A stretch of DNA of 64,000 nucleotides, taken from positions 26,679,722 to 26,743,721 of the forward strand of contig CM050654.1 in NCBI GenBank assembly GCA_027574665.1, given 5' to 3'. The translations under genes and the position numbers were made by a program. The DNA comes from Rhynochetos jubatus. Taxonomy: Eukaryota; Chordata; Aves; Eurypygiformes; Rhynochetidae. The notes under the pieces are model-generated. The model had not been told where the DNA came from and made no database searches. It worked only from the letters and a program-made list of their open reading frames with translations. This document shows positions 10,801 to 22,800 of the stretch, piece by piece (position 1 is the stretch's first letter; each line of letters starts with the position of its first letter).

Positions 10801-13800
10801 GGAGAGGAAACGGCCGAGCGAGGCATCAGCCCTCTCCGTTTTAAGGGGAAAACAAGAGAAAAAAGACAACTGCGCTGTTCCCTCCGATCCCGGTGCCACC
10901 GGGGTCAGCCCCCGCTGCGGGATCTGGGCTCTGGGCGCTGGGGGGGGGCTGGCAGGGACAGAGGGGTAACGGTGGCTGCGCCCTCCCGGGGGGTGCCGGG
11001 GTGGCATCTGCTGCATCACGAGTTTGGGGGTGCTGGGGGGGCACCTAAGCGGGCACCCCGCGTCCCTACGGTGTGGTGGCAGTGGGAGGACTGCGTGTGT
11101 CCTGCCTGGAGCCCGGTGCCATCCCTGGGCTGGGGGGGACGACACTTTCGCTGGGGGGAGCATGGGTCAGGAGAAAATGAGACCCCAGCCCGTGCTCTCT
11201 GCAGTGCAGCCTCTCCATTAGCAATCCCGCTGGCTCCTGTTTTGGGAAGGGCAGGGCCACCCCCCCGGGCAGGGTGCCCTTCCCTGCCCCCCCCTGCTTT
11301 TGGGGTGTGAGGGGTCCGCTTACACCCTGTTTTGTTTGGGGGGGCTGCCAGAGCAGAGCTGTGCCCTGTCCTGGGCCACCGTCCCGCTTGCTTTGGAACT
11401 GCGCCGTGCCTGGCCTCGCGCAGCCCATCCCCGGAGCGTCCCGCCACGGTGCTGGCAGGCTGGGTACCTCAGTCCCCAGGCTGGGTGCTGAGGGGGGTGG
11501 CACAGACCCCCTGGGGCTGCCAGGGCTAATTTTGGCACCATGACCACCCCTCGAGGTGGGCTGCAGCCCCACAGGGGCTGACGGTTGCCCCCTGATGCCA
11601 TGGGGCAACCCAAGCCTGCAGTGGGGTCCCTGTGCCTGGGCACAGGGCATGCCTAGTGCTGCACCAGCATGACAGGGAGGATCTGTGGGGCAGGGCCCCA
11701 CACAGGGCTTGCTGTGGGGCACAGGCAGCCAAGCTGCCTGCAGATGGGCCTGTCTGCTGGCCAGTCCCATGTCAGAACCACTTGCTGACCAGTCCTGGGT
11801 GAGAATGCCAGCACTGACCCGTCCTCTGCTGGAATCCCTGCTCTGGCCAATCCTGCTTGAGAATCACAGCTCTGACCAATCCCGTGTGAGAATCACAGCT
11901 CTGACCAATCCTGTGTGAGATTCTATGCATTGACTAATCCCACCTAAGAATCCATGTGCTGACCAATCCCACCTAAGAATCCATATGCTGACCAATCCCA
12001 GGTGAGAATCCAGTTGCTGACCAATCTCATTTAAGGATCCATGCACTGACCAATCCCATATAAGCACTAATCTTGGTGAAGCTCTCTGCAGTAGGCTGTA
12101 TTCTAGTGTGACTCTGCCCCTAGTGGATCCCTGGTGTGGCAGCTGCTCCCTGGACAATCCTCATCCTTGGAGCAGGCTGGGGGCACGGGGGTTGTGACCC
12201 CTATGCCCTCCCTTGAGGCAGGCGGGGTGCAGGGGGGGCAGTGGTCCCTGTGCCCTCCCTTGGGACAGGGGGGGCAGTGGTCCCCGTGCCCGCCCTTGGG
12301 GCAGGCGGGGTGCAGGGGGGGCAGTGGTCCCCGTGCCCTCCCTTGGGGCAGGCTGTCTGTGGGCTTCCCATGGGAGCAGGGTGAGGGGTGTCCCTGCGGT
12401 GGGGTGGCAGCACCCATGGGTGGGTGCTGGACGCAGGGCATGGCTGGGACTGTGGAGCTGGTGCCAGGCAGGCGCTGGCCTGCGGGGCCGGATCCAGACC
12501 CGCTGCCTGCAGATGTTGCCTTTTTAGGCACTGGAGCACATCCCTGCCTGTGGCCCTGAGCTGAGCCAGCGCCCGCTGGCAGACCGAGGCCAGCCCCTGA
12601 CCTGGGCATGTGGAGGCACCTCTGTCCCCCTCCTGACCCCAAATCCCCCATTTTTCCCCCAGACAGGTCCAGGGATGCTACCTTCTCCCCCCTTCCCCTA
12701 GTTGGCACTTGACAACCCTGGGGCTGATTGCTGAAATCCACCTCCTTCCCCGAGCTGGGGCCTGCCCTTATTTGGGTTGAAACCAGGGCTATTTTGGTGC
12801 TGCTGCCTCCGTTGCAACCCCTTGGAGCTTCCTTATGTGTTGCCTTCCCCATCCTGTCCCGTCTCCCTGTGCTGGGGCTGCTGGCCTGGCCAGCCTTGGG
12901 CTGCTGGGCGCTGTCACCCTCCCAGCCGTGCTGTGGGTCACAGGGCATGTTGGGGTGCCGTTGGTGGCCCCCGAGGCTGTTGCGGGGTGGAGCGGCTAGT
13001 GTCCCCTGCAGTATCTCATCCCTGATCTGCAGGGCTGGGCGTACTGGGTGACCTCTATCTTGGTCTTACTGCCGCCTTCCTGGCGGGGATGAGCTGGGGG
13101 GTGGCTCCCCGAGGACACAGCTGGGGGGAGACAGAGGGGATGGGGTCTGTCACAGCTTGGGGGACATCCCTGGCAGGGTGGTGGCTCTTTGCTGTGCAGT
13201 ACCCTCCCTGGGTACCACCAGCATCTCTTGGGCGATGCAGGGGCAGGACAGCCCGGTGGCCTCTGCGCTGGCATGGATGCTGCCAGGCATCCCAGCACGG
13301 TGGGGATGGCATGGTGACGGTCCCTGGCCCAGCTGTGGGGTGGGCTGGGGATGCTCAGAGGGAAGCCTGGGAGCGGCGAGACCTCTGTGACCCGGCATCA
13401 GCCCAGCCTGACTCACCCCGAGCTGCCGTCCAAGCCGCTCCCCGGCCCTTCTGCACAGCAACCGCTTACCCGCGCCACGGGGGAGCAACCCCAAAAGCAG
13501 AGGACCCCCTGAGCGCTGGAGGGGGCAGAGAGGGGTGCTGTCCCCTCCCTGGCACCCCCATGCCGGGGGTTCGGAGCTCCGTGCGGCCACCCCGTGCCTC
13601 GCACACGGGGCTGTGCGGGACAGGGTGGAGCTGGGGCGAGGGGAGCGGGTGCAAATGGAAACATGCCGTCCTCCCGCTGGGAGTCGTTGCATAAACAGGA
13701 GATTCGCCAGGGCTGCGAGAAATGTGAGGGCAGGAGCAGGCAGCATGTGGTGTGGGCAGGGGGGACCTGACCCTTGTGCAGGGCAGGGGTGGTGGCTGCA

Positions 13801-16800
13801 GGGGCACCCTCTGAGCCCAGACCTTGTAGTCCCTTAGGGCTGGCAGCAGGGAGGGATGCTGTGGTTGTTCCCACTGGGAAGGGGGGAACAGGGGTGTTCC
13901 TGGGACCCCCCGTTGCCTGGGGCAGGGTCTCGGGGCAAGCAGAGCTGTGGGGTGCATGAGGAGGTGATGCACAGCCCAGCTGGCATATGGGTGGCACAGC
14001 GCTCAAGCGACCTTCCTAGGGAGGAAGAGGTCCCCGTGGATGATGTGGGACCCCATGAGGTTCCCCATGGGGTGACGTGGGCTGAGCTGGTGTTGCTTCA
14101 CATGGCCTCTGTCAGTGCCACCCCAGCGTCATCCTGTGGGACACCAATCTGGCCACTGAGTCACCGTCCTCTTTGGCAACCACGTTTCCAGCCCGCAGGG
14201 TGGTTTGGGCAGGAAACCCCCTTCCTGGGGGCTGGAGGGAGTGAGGTGTCTTCCTCCCCTCTTGGGGTCTGCATCCTTTCTGGGTGTGGGGGCCAGAGGG
14301 CCACGCCTGCCTGATGCTGGCTTGCTCGGGGGGTGGTCCAGGCTGGTGTGGGAGTCCTTTTGGCAGCACCTCTCTGGCTCCAACCACACCAGCTGGGCTA
14401 GCGTGCTGGCATCTTGGTGCCAGCTGTGGGAAGCAGCTCTGGTGTGCTGGGGTCTGTGCGATGGCCAGGGTGGCTGGTGCTGCGGCTGCTCCCGGCATTG
14501 CAAGGGTCAGCACCGGCCCGGATATCAGCCGGCTCGGGAATGTTTATCGGAGCTCCTGGGGAAGGGAAAAACAAAATCCGCCACCCAAAGGAAGGGATAT
14601 GCGTCAGAGATGGGCCTGCATTGCCCACCGGCAGCTGGGTGGGCCGTGCTGTGGGCCACGGGCCAGCCCTCGCCCAGCTCTGGCAGCGTGGCCGGGGGGA
14701 CCCCTGCGGTCCCCCAGCCTGTCCCGTGCCCGGTGCTGCACTGACCCAACCTGCTCCCGAAGTGCAGGGCCCCGCTGTGGAAGTTTGTCTCCCCCAATCC
14801 CCGCTGGCATCCCGTGGGATGGGGCTACAACCCGTGGGGATGCTCTGGCTGGAGCAGGACCCAGCGATGCCTTGGGCACCTTCATGGCTGCAGGGGTTAT
14901 GTTGAGGGAGGAGGAGGAGGGAGAGGAAGGATTTGGGAGGGAGGTGTGAGCTGTGGTTACAGCATGGAGGATGGGTGTCTCATCACCGGGTACGTGGGGG
15001 TGTCCACATCCCTCCAGCCCCGCTGAGCACTTGTGAACTGATGCTGAAGTCCCGGTGGGGATCTGGGGTGCAGAGGCTGGCCCCTGAGCTGCAGCTGGTG
15101 GGGTTTGGTGGGGGAGGGCTCCCATGGGCTGCTCCTGCCTGGGGGTGATGTGGGCAGGGGCGGCCAGGGGCTTACCGGCCAGGTGTTCACTTCTGGGCTT
15201 GGACATCCTGAGGGTAATCGAGTTTCTCCGGGTATGGTGACAGCTGGCTGTGAGAGAGGGAGCCCATCACTGCTTTCCAGGGGAAGGCTGCAGGGTGTGC
15301 CCAACCCTTTACGAGACATCAGAGACTCCACATCACTTGTGGCTGTGGGGGCTCATTTGCTGGGAAACTGATTTTGCTGCGTGGCAAAACCTGGGTCTTG
15401 AGGCAGCGGCTGATGGGTCGTGGCTGCTGGGAGGGATGGAGCTGCTACCTGGGGGGCCGTGGGGGGCTGGCGGGGTGGGCGGCAGCCCCGCTGCGCCTCG
15501 TTCCTCGCATTCCTGGGCAGGGCTGCCGGGCGGTGGGGTCGTGGCGGCGGGGGCCGGGCGGCAGGAATGCAAACACCGGTGGGGGGGAGAAGAAAGGCCG
15601 CTGTGTCTGCCGCGGCGAGGCGAAGCCTGGACGGGGGGTGTGCAGGTCCCCCCTGCCTTTCCCACCCCTCCCAGCACTGTGGGATGTGGGGTTTCCTGGG
15701 GATGGAGGTGGTCCTGGGGGTCGCTGTGGTCCTCTGTGGAGTGATGGTCTCATGGGGTAAGAGGGATGCTCCTGCACCCCTCGCTTGGCTTCCCTTGGGA
15801 GGGGTCTGCTGCCTGGGGCAGGGTCATCCCTCTTTGCCGTGAACCCAGGGCATGTCTGAGCCAAACTTGAGAGAGGGACGGAAGCTGAAAACAGCGTTAT
15901 GCTCCTGCAGTCCTTGTAAAACCGCCTTTCTGGGATGAGTGTACCATAAAGCCCGGGTTGGTGTCTCCTGTGGATGGGTGGAGCAGTGTTGGGTGAGCAC
16001 AAGCCCCTATTAGACATCAGAGAATTCGCTAGAGTAGGGAGATACAACCACGGGTGCCCCAGTTTTCTCCCTTCTCCAGCCAGAGGATCCTTCCTCAGCT
16101 GCAAACCTCCTGGTGCCCAGAGCAGCGGAGGGGTGGGCATGGACCTTCCCGTGGGACCAGCGTGTCCCATGGTGGGGGTTGCTGCACATCTCCCCCCATC
16201 ACCGGCCTAAGGGTGGGTGGGAGCCGGGGTTCCTTGGTTGAGCATCTTGAAGGGAAGAGCAGTGTGCGGGGCACGGTGCGGGGTACGGCATGGCCCTCGC
16301 TGGCCTCGACCGCGGCTCGCTGCCGGAGAACATTCCAGGGAGGCTGGCGTGGGGCCAGCACCGCGGGGTAGGGAAAGGGGCCTTTTATGGAAGCGTTTCG
16401 GCATTAGAATAAAATCATAATAATAATGCGCAGGGGAAGGGAGCGGGAGGAGGAGGAACCCCTGAGGAAAACAGGGAGGCGGGGTGGGAACTGGCCGACG
16501 GCTGGGAAGGCGGCAGGCACTGGGCATCACGCTACGGGGACCGGGATGGGGTGGGATCTGGGTGCTCGGGACGGGGTGCTTGGGGCAAATCCTGCTTGTT
16601 GTCAAGGTCAAGAGAGGCTGAGTGGGGGTGGGGGGGATCCCCTGTGCTGCCATGGTGCGGGACCAGCCCCTGAGTGGTGTTTGGCACGTTGGGTCGACGC
16701 TGGGATGGGGCAGGGGATGGCTGGCTGGGGGTCGCCGCTCTTGGGGGCACACAGAGGCGGTTGGAGGGGGCGAGGTGCCCCCAGATCACACCCTCCCGCT

Positions 16801-19800
16801 AGCGGCCGGCACCTCCCGGTCAGCGTGGGGCTGGAGTGGCCATTCCTGCCGCCCCCGACACCAACAAACAAGCGTTGCCTCTCCCACTCTGGCGTGCTGC
16901 TGCTTCCCGGGGCTGGGGTGCACGCAAAACCCAAGGTTAATTGTCAGTAATTGCCGCTGGTAATTAAGGTAACAATAGCCGGGCTGTTCAGCTGGCGGCT
17001 GCCGGAGCGCTCACGAGGCCGGGATGGGGTTCGTTCCAGGAGCTGCTCTTGGCATCAGGCGACCGCCCCGCGCTGTGCCGTGCCCAGCCAGGGCTGGGGG
17101 CTGCCCGGGGCTCCCCGCCAGAGGACGAATGTCACTGCCACCGTGACCCCGAGCCCACTCCTGTCCCCTGGGAGCCCAGCCCTACCCGGGGTGGCAGTGC
17201 CACGGGGCCACAGGTGCCCCCATCGCCCCCTTGGGGTTTGCTCGGGGTGGGGGGATGCTGCAGCCCGGCCCCTTCCCACGACCCGTGCCCAGGTTTGGGG
17301 AATGCAGGGTCTAATCCTGGCCCTCTCTCTGCTTCCTTGCAGGCTGTGACCCCCTGCTCCCCTGCTGTCAACTATGAGCTGGTAAGCAAGACACCCCCCC
17401 CCGCCCCCCGAGCCGTGGGTGTCAGGAAGGGCTCTGGGGATGCTGGGTGGGATGGGACCCCTTGTTCTGCACTGGGTGTGGGGCTTTCTCTGCCTGAGGG
17501 CTTCAGTGTGTGAGTCCCCCACCCCCAAACCCACCCCATTTTGGTGCAGTGCCCCCGAGCATTGCTGACTGCAGGGCATCCCATGTCTGAGTGGCATGAG
17601 CTGGGGCAGCTCAGCCATCACAGGAGTCCTGGAGCTGGGAATTTTGTGGAAGAGGGGTGTGTGGGGTTCCTGTGGGGGGACAGGCAGATGGGACGTGACC
17701 AGCCTGGGCTCTGGGGTCCCTCGGCACCTCCCCTCCCTGCCTGGAGCCGGAGCGGTTTCTGGCGTGCACGGAGATGTCTCTACCAGATGTGCCTTTGGCT
17801 CCGGGCGCCCAAGGCTGCACATTTGCATCCCTCGGTATTGTCACCCCTTTCTTTTGTCCCTCCTGGGAACCTTTAATGAGGAGCTGGAGTGGGGGTGGCG
17901 CACAGCCCTTCTCACCCTGTCCTCTCTGGACACTGGGAAAACAGCTGGGCGCTCCATCTCCGGACACCCAGTCCTGGGGAGGATGAGTGCGGGGGCGCTG
18001 GGCGGGCAGCCGTGCTCCCTCGCCACGCTGCTCCAGGCCATGGCAGCGCTCTGGGAATGGCAGGGTGCCGGCATGGCACTGGGAGCAGGACCGTGCCCGG
18101 GGCAGAGTTTTGGGAAGTGTGGCATGGCGGTGCCCACCATGCAGCATCTTGCTGGCTGAGCAGCCCCCTGCCCCATCCCCAGCCTGGCTGTGCCCATGGC
18201 GGCAATCAGAGCGGGCACGTGGCATTGGGGAGGCTGGCATTGCCCGGGGCTGGCACGGCTGCCCTTCCTTCTTGCTCCGGATGTGTGCCAAGGCTTGCTG
18301 GGGCAGGCGCCGGGGAGAGGAGGCCCTGGCAGGGTTTCAGCTCCGGGCTTGGCAGCCTGGCAGTGCCGGGGTGGCTGTGCCCCATGCGGGGCCCTTGGGC
18401 TGGGCAGGGGTCTCGCCCAAAAAGTGTGTTTAGGGGATGGCCCCCTGTGAGCTCACGGGAGCAGCGCGTGAGCCCGAGCGAGGGGATGGGGTGGGAGCAG
18501 ACTGTGCTGCCCGCCCCGGGGCCCCGCGGTGGTTATCTACCCCGGGTTTAATCTCTGTCGGCACCCCCCAGCCCTGCCAGCCTCCTCGGACACTTATCAC
18601 CAGCAAAAACATGTTGACTTCGAGCTGGGACTGTTACTGCGGCTTGGGGAGGAAATTGAAAGGGGTTTGCCCTGTCCCGTGGCTGGAAACAGCAGCCCCT
18701 GCCCTGCTGCCAGGACCGGAGCAGCCTGGTCTTGGGGGTTCCCCTGGTCCCAAGACCCCCCAGGAACCAGCAAGCAAGGTGCTCTTTGCTGCGCCACCCC
18801 CAGGCACCCAAAGCAGCTGACCCCAGGCAGAGCGGTCTGTCCCCTGCTCCCTGTTTTTGGGGTCTGGACACTCTCCCCTGCTCTAGGAAGTTAATTCTTG
18901 TCCCTAGCCCCATTTCAAAGCTCTCTGCAGACTCCAGTGGTGTGTCACCCCGTTTTGGAGCATCTTGGACCCCTGGTCTGCTCCCACCGGGGTCTTCACC
19001 ACCCCATGGGGCTGGGTTTATCTGGGGGAGCTGTGCGTGCCGGTGGCTGGCGGCCAGGCTGGGTGTGGGGCTGTGCCGGGCTTGTCCCGTTGTTTACCTC
19101 CTGGCTGTGGAGTCTGACCATGGAGGATCCGGACGGGATCCCGGAGGTGTGGGGGGCACCGGGTGCCCACTGTGGAGTGGGCGCAGGGTTCGGCCAAGCA
19201 CTCTCCATGCATGGCAGTGGTCCAGTGCTGGGAGGCAGGATGGCAGCATCCTTGGTACCCAAGCATCGCCCCAGGTCCGTGCTGGGTTTCGAGGGATTCC
19301 CGACCTTTAGGAAGAGCGTACACGTTGGTGGGCAGGGAAGGAAACGGGACCGCGGCGCGTTTCCTAGGAATGGCCAGAAATAGCCAGGGGGAACTTTTGA
19401 CCCTGGCCCCAGCTCTGTGTGTGTGTTTCTCTCTCACTCTCTCTCCTTCTCTCCCGCTTGCCTTTTCTCACCCTCCCCTTCCTCCTGCCTGCAGCCGTCC
19501 CCGGGCGAGAGCATCACGAAGCAGGTAGATGCCCTGGTAAGTGCTACCAGCCGCGGAGGCTGGTCTCTGCCTTGAGACCTCCCAGGGGGCTGCTTGTGCC
19601 TGTCCCATTGCCACAAGCACACCCTGCGGCCAGAATCCCTCCGCCTGGGATGCCCCTGTGGTCCCCCACCATCCCTGGGACCCCACAGCCCTCTCTCCCT
19701 GCCAGCCAGGGGGATGACGGCCATGCCAAAGGCCAAGCGAGGTGCCCAGGGTCGTTGGCAGAGAGGGTGGTGGAGCCCAGCGGAGGTGGGGCTGGGGATT

Positions 19801-22800
19801 TTGCTACAAAGCCGGCTTTCCTGTCCCAGAGCCGGGGATATGTTATTTAATCTGTGGACATGAAATTGCTAAGACAGTGTAGACAGACACCCTGCCAAAA
19901 TCAACGCGGACGGCTTCCCCCTACTCGTAGTCAGTTTGTCAGCCTCCCCGTGCACGGGGGCTGGGACCTGAGGGAGGCAGAGTGATTCCCGTGAGGAAGA
20001 GGGTGAAAGCCTTCCTCACCTGGGAGCAGCTTTGCCCCATCCCTTTGACTGTCCAGGGCACAGCTCTAATACCTCTCCAGACTGGAGAAAGAGCATCCAC
20101 AGCTGGAAAAATCCAGCGGGACAGTCAGGAGTCCCCTTTGCCAGCTTTGCTCTCTCTTGGGGAAGTTTTCTGCTATTCCTGCATCCTTTCTCTTGCCTGA
20201 GACCACCCTTTCCAGGTGGAAGGGACCTGCAGGTTTTGGATGCTGCCCAGAGCCTGGGGACCTGCTGAGACAGCCTGGGGCTGGGAGGCGGATGCTGTAT
20301 GGGGTTGGCAAGGGGGGGGTCTTCAACCCATCATGGCTGGGACCAGCCTGCCCTGTGCTGGACTGGGACATACTGGCTTGGCTGGGGTCTCTGCGCCAGA
20401 GGGGACCTTTGCAGGGTCTCCTAACCCGGTGGTGGCCAAGACTGTTCAATAACGTGAGCACTTGCTCCTATCAGCTGATCGTGGGCTGGCTCTTCCTTGT
20501 GCTGGGGCTGGCGGCAGAGGCGGCAGTGTGGCTGTGGTTAGATCGGGGTGGGGGAGCAGGGAAGAGCCGGAGGGCTCTTGCCAGGGCGGGTGACGCTGGA
20601 GGGCCCTGGCCGTGGGCAGCCACTCCTGCGGGCCAGGAGGGTGCCAGGAGTGGAGCCACCATGCCATGGAAATGGATTATCAGGGGTCTTGCTGCTGTCA
20701 AGGTATGGAGAGGGGCTCTGGTGTTCTTGCCTCACTCGCCTGTCTGTGCCTCAGTTTCCCCAGGCGGGAGTAGGGGGGTGAGTCCTGGTTGCCCCATGTC
20801 AGCTCCTCCGTTGGGCAAGGCTGTGGTTTGGGAGCGGCTGGGTGGGTGACAGGGGGTGGGGGGTGCGAGTGGGGGACCCCATACGTCACCTGCTGTGAAG
20901 GTTTGGGGCAGAGCAGAGCCTGTGGTGGGGATCCCATCCCGGTCACCAGTGGCTGATGCAGTGACAAGCTTGTCCCCACGCGCCCTGACTCTGCCCGGGG
21001 AAGGTTTTACCTCCCTTTTTGCTGCGTTTGAACTCCTTCTTTGCCCCCAGCAATGATTTCTGGGGTGAGCAAGGGCTGTGGGGCACCCTGGGGACAACGT
21101 GTCGGGGGGATTATCACTGCTTATGCACCCCTGGGTGCTCAGGTAGGGCTGCTGCCTCCTGGAGTGGCTTCTGCTGGGAGAGGAGACTGTTGTCCCCAGG
21201 CTCCGTGAGCTGCCAGCCCTGCTCTGTGGGCAGCCTGGCCTTGGAAGGGGACGGGAGGCTGATGGAGGGTGACGCTGGCTGCCCATGGGAGCACCCCCGG
21301 GACCGTGCCGGGTGGGAGACGGCAGGCGAGGGGCGCCGGGGAAACCTCTCCCACCTAGTCCCGTCTGCTCCAGCCGTGCTGGTTGCAGGATACCACAACC
21401 CTGAGAAGGGTGGCAGCAGGTCTCGCAGCTCCGGGGACAAAAGGGGCATCCCGGGAGCCAGCTGCGGGGCTCCTCTTGTTTTTGGATCCTTTCGGGGGAC
21501 GTGCTGCCTGCGCGAGATGAGTCTTTAAACGACTCCTGCTTGTTAGCTGGAGATACTAAAACTAATGAGGTGTGAGTGTGTTTTTCCTTAGTGGTTTTTT
21601 TTGGAAACCTTGCTTTGTTTTTCGGCTGAGGTCACGAAGTCACCGAGCAAACCGGCTGCAGATGAAATTCTTGAGGCCAGAGAACATGCATAAATAGAAG
21701 TTTCCTGCTCCGAGAGCTCAAACATTTCCTCCCGGCGTTCGGCTCCGTGGAGCCGGGGCCAAAGCAAACTGTTGTGCCTGACTGGCTCCTCGCCGCCGCT
21801 CGGGCACCGAACCTGCCCCTGCCCCGGGCAGAGCCAAAACCACTCTGTCCTGCCAGGTGTGTGCCTGGAGCCTGGCTGAGACTGGAGGGACTCGTGACAT
21901 GCTTGAGACTGTCCCACCTCCCACAGTATCCCTCTCAAAGGTCCCCTGGGATGCCGTGCCACCGGCCCCGCAGTGCCCGTGGCAGCCGGTGGTGAGAGCA
22001 GGGTTTTGCTCGTGGCTGTGGTGATGGGACGTGGTGCCACCCGGATGCCCGGTGGGGGGGATTTGGAGACAGCAATGTTTTGGGGTGCTATGGTGCGCAG
22101 CGTGCTGGGGATGGGATGCTCCGACAGCACCATCACACCCAGCTCTAGGAGGGCCCCTGTGCTGGCTGCGTGCTGGGCTATGGCAATGACTCGCTTTTCC
22201 TCTCTGGTTCTTTAGGATGCTACGAAATCCCCCAGGAGTGGGCAGTCACGCCGCAAAGCTTCCAGGTAGATGCCTCAGTTTCCCCTTCTGCTGACCGTCT
22301 CTGCCCTGCCTCAGCCTTCCCCCTCCTGCCAGCACTTTGCTTCTCCAGATGTGCTACAGCTGGGACGTGCTCCCCATGGAGAAGACACGGGTGTTATGAC
22401 CTGCCATCCTCAAACTGGGGTCTCCAAGACACCCCGCTGGGGCTGGGAGCAGGCGATAGGCTGGAGGCAGCCCTGCCGCTGCACCCCAGAATGTCTCAGC
22501 CTGTCTCGCTGAACCACAGGGGCTGCACAGGGTGGGAAAGGGTCACCTCGTCCCCTCCCCACACCACGTCCTGATGGTGGTCCCCTCCCTCATGCCCAGG
22601 AGCATGAGCCTGTCGGCAGCCATGGAGAGCAGCTGCGACCTGGACCTGGTGTACATCACGGAGCGGATCATCGCCGTCTCCTACCCCAGCGCGGCCGAGG
22701 AGCAGAGCTTCTGCAGCAACCTCCGCGAGGTGGCCCACATGCTGAAGTCCAAGCACGGGGACAGCTACGTGGTGAGAGACACGGACGGGTCCCCGCCGGG

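Larger units (their letters stand above)
9974..17342. other. TNS1: Large first intron of the MDFGSVMNQ transcript
   Basis: A 7.4-kb intron with no recognised exon. The first kilobase continues the CpG island. It contains the 29-bp CCAAT minisatellite (11755-12070), a GC-rich minisatellite (12204-12350), three perfect CArG-type words (12519, 12766 and 16381) and AT-rich islands at 16381-16432 and 16934-16980 that stand out in the GC-rich background. Confidence 0.75.

Noticed and set aside
9031..11163. 710-residue open frame on the minus strand
   Set aside because: It crosses the CpG island and the first coding exon. Its sequence is Pro/Arg/Gly-rich without domains, and GC-rich DNA lacks stops on both strands by chance.
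11864..12157. Minus-strand frame with repeated DWS-like residues
   Set aside because: It is the translation of the 29-bp minisatellite. The periodic peptide comes from the DNA repeat.
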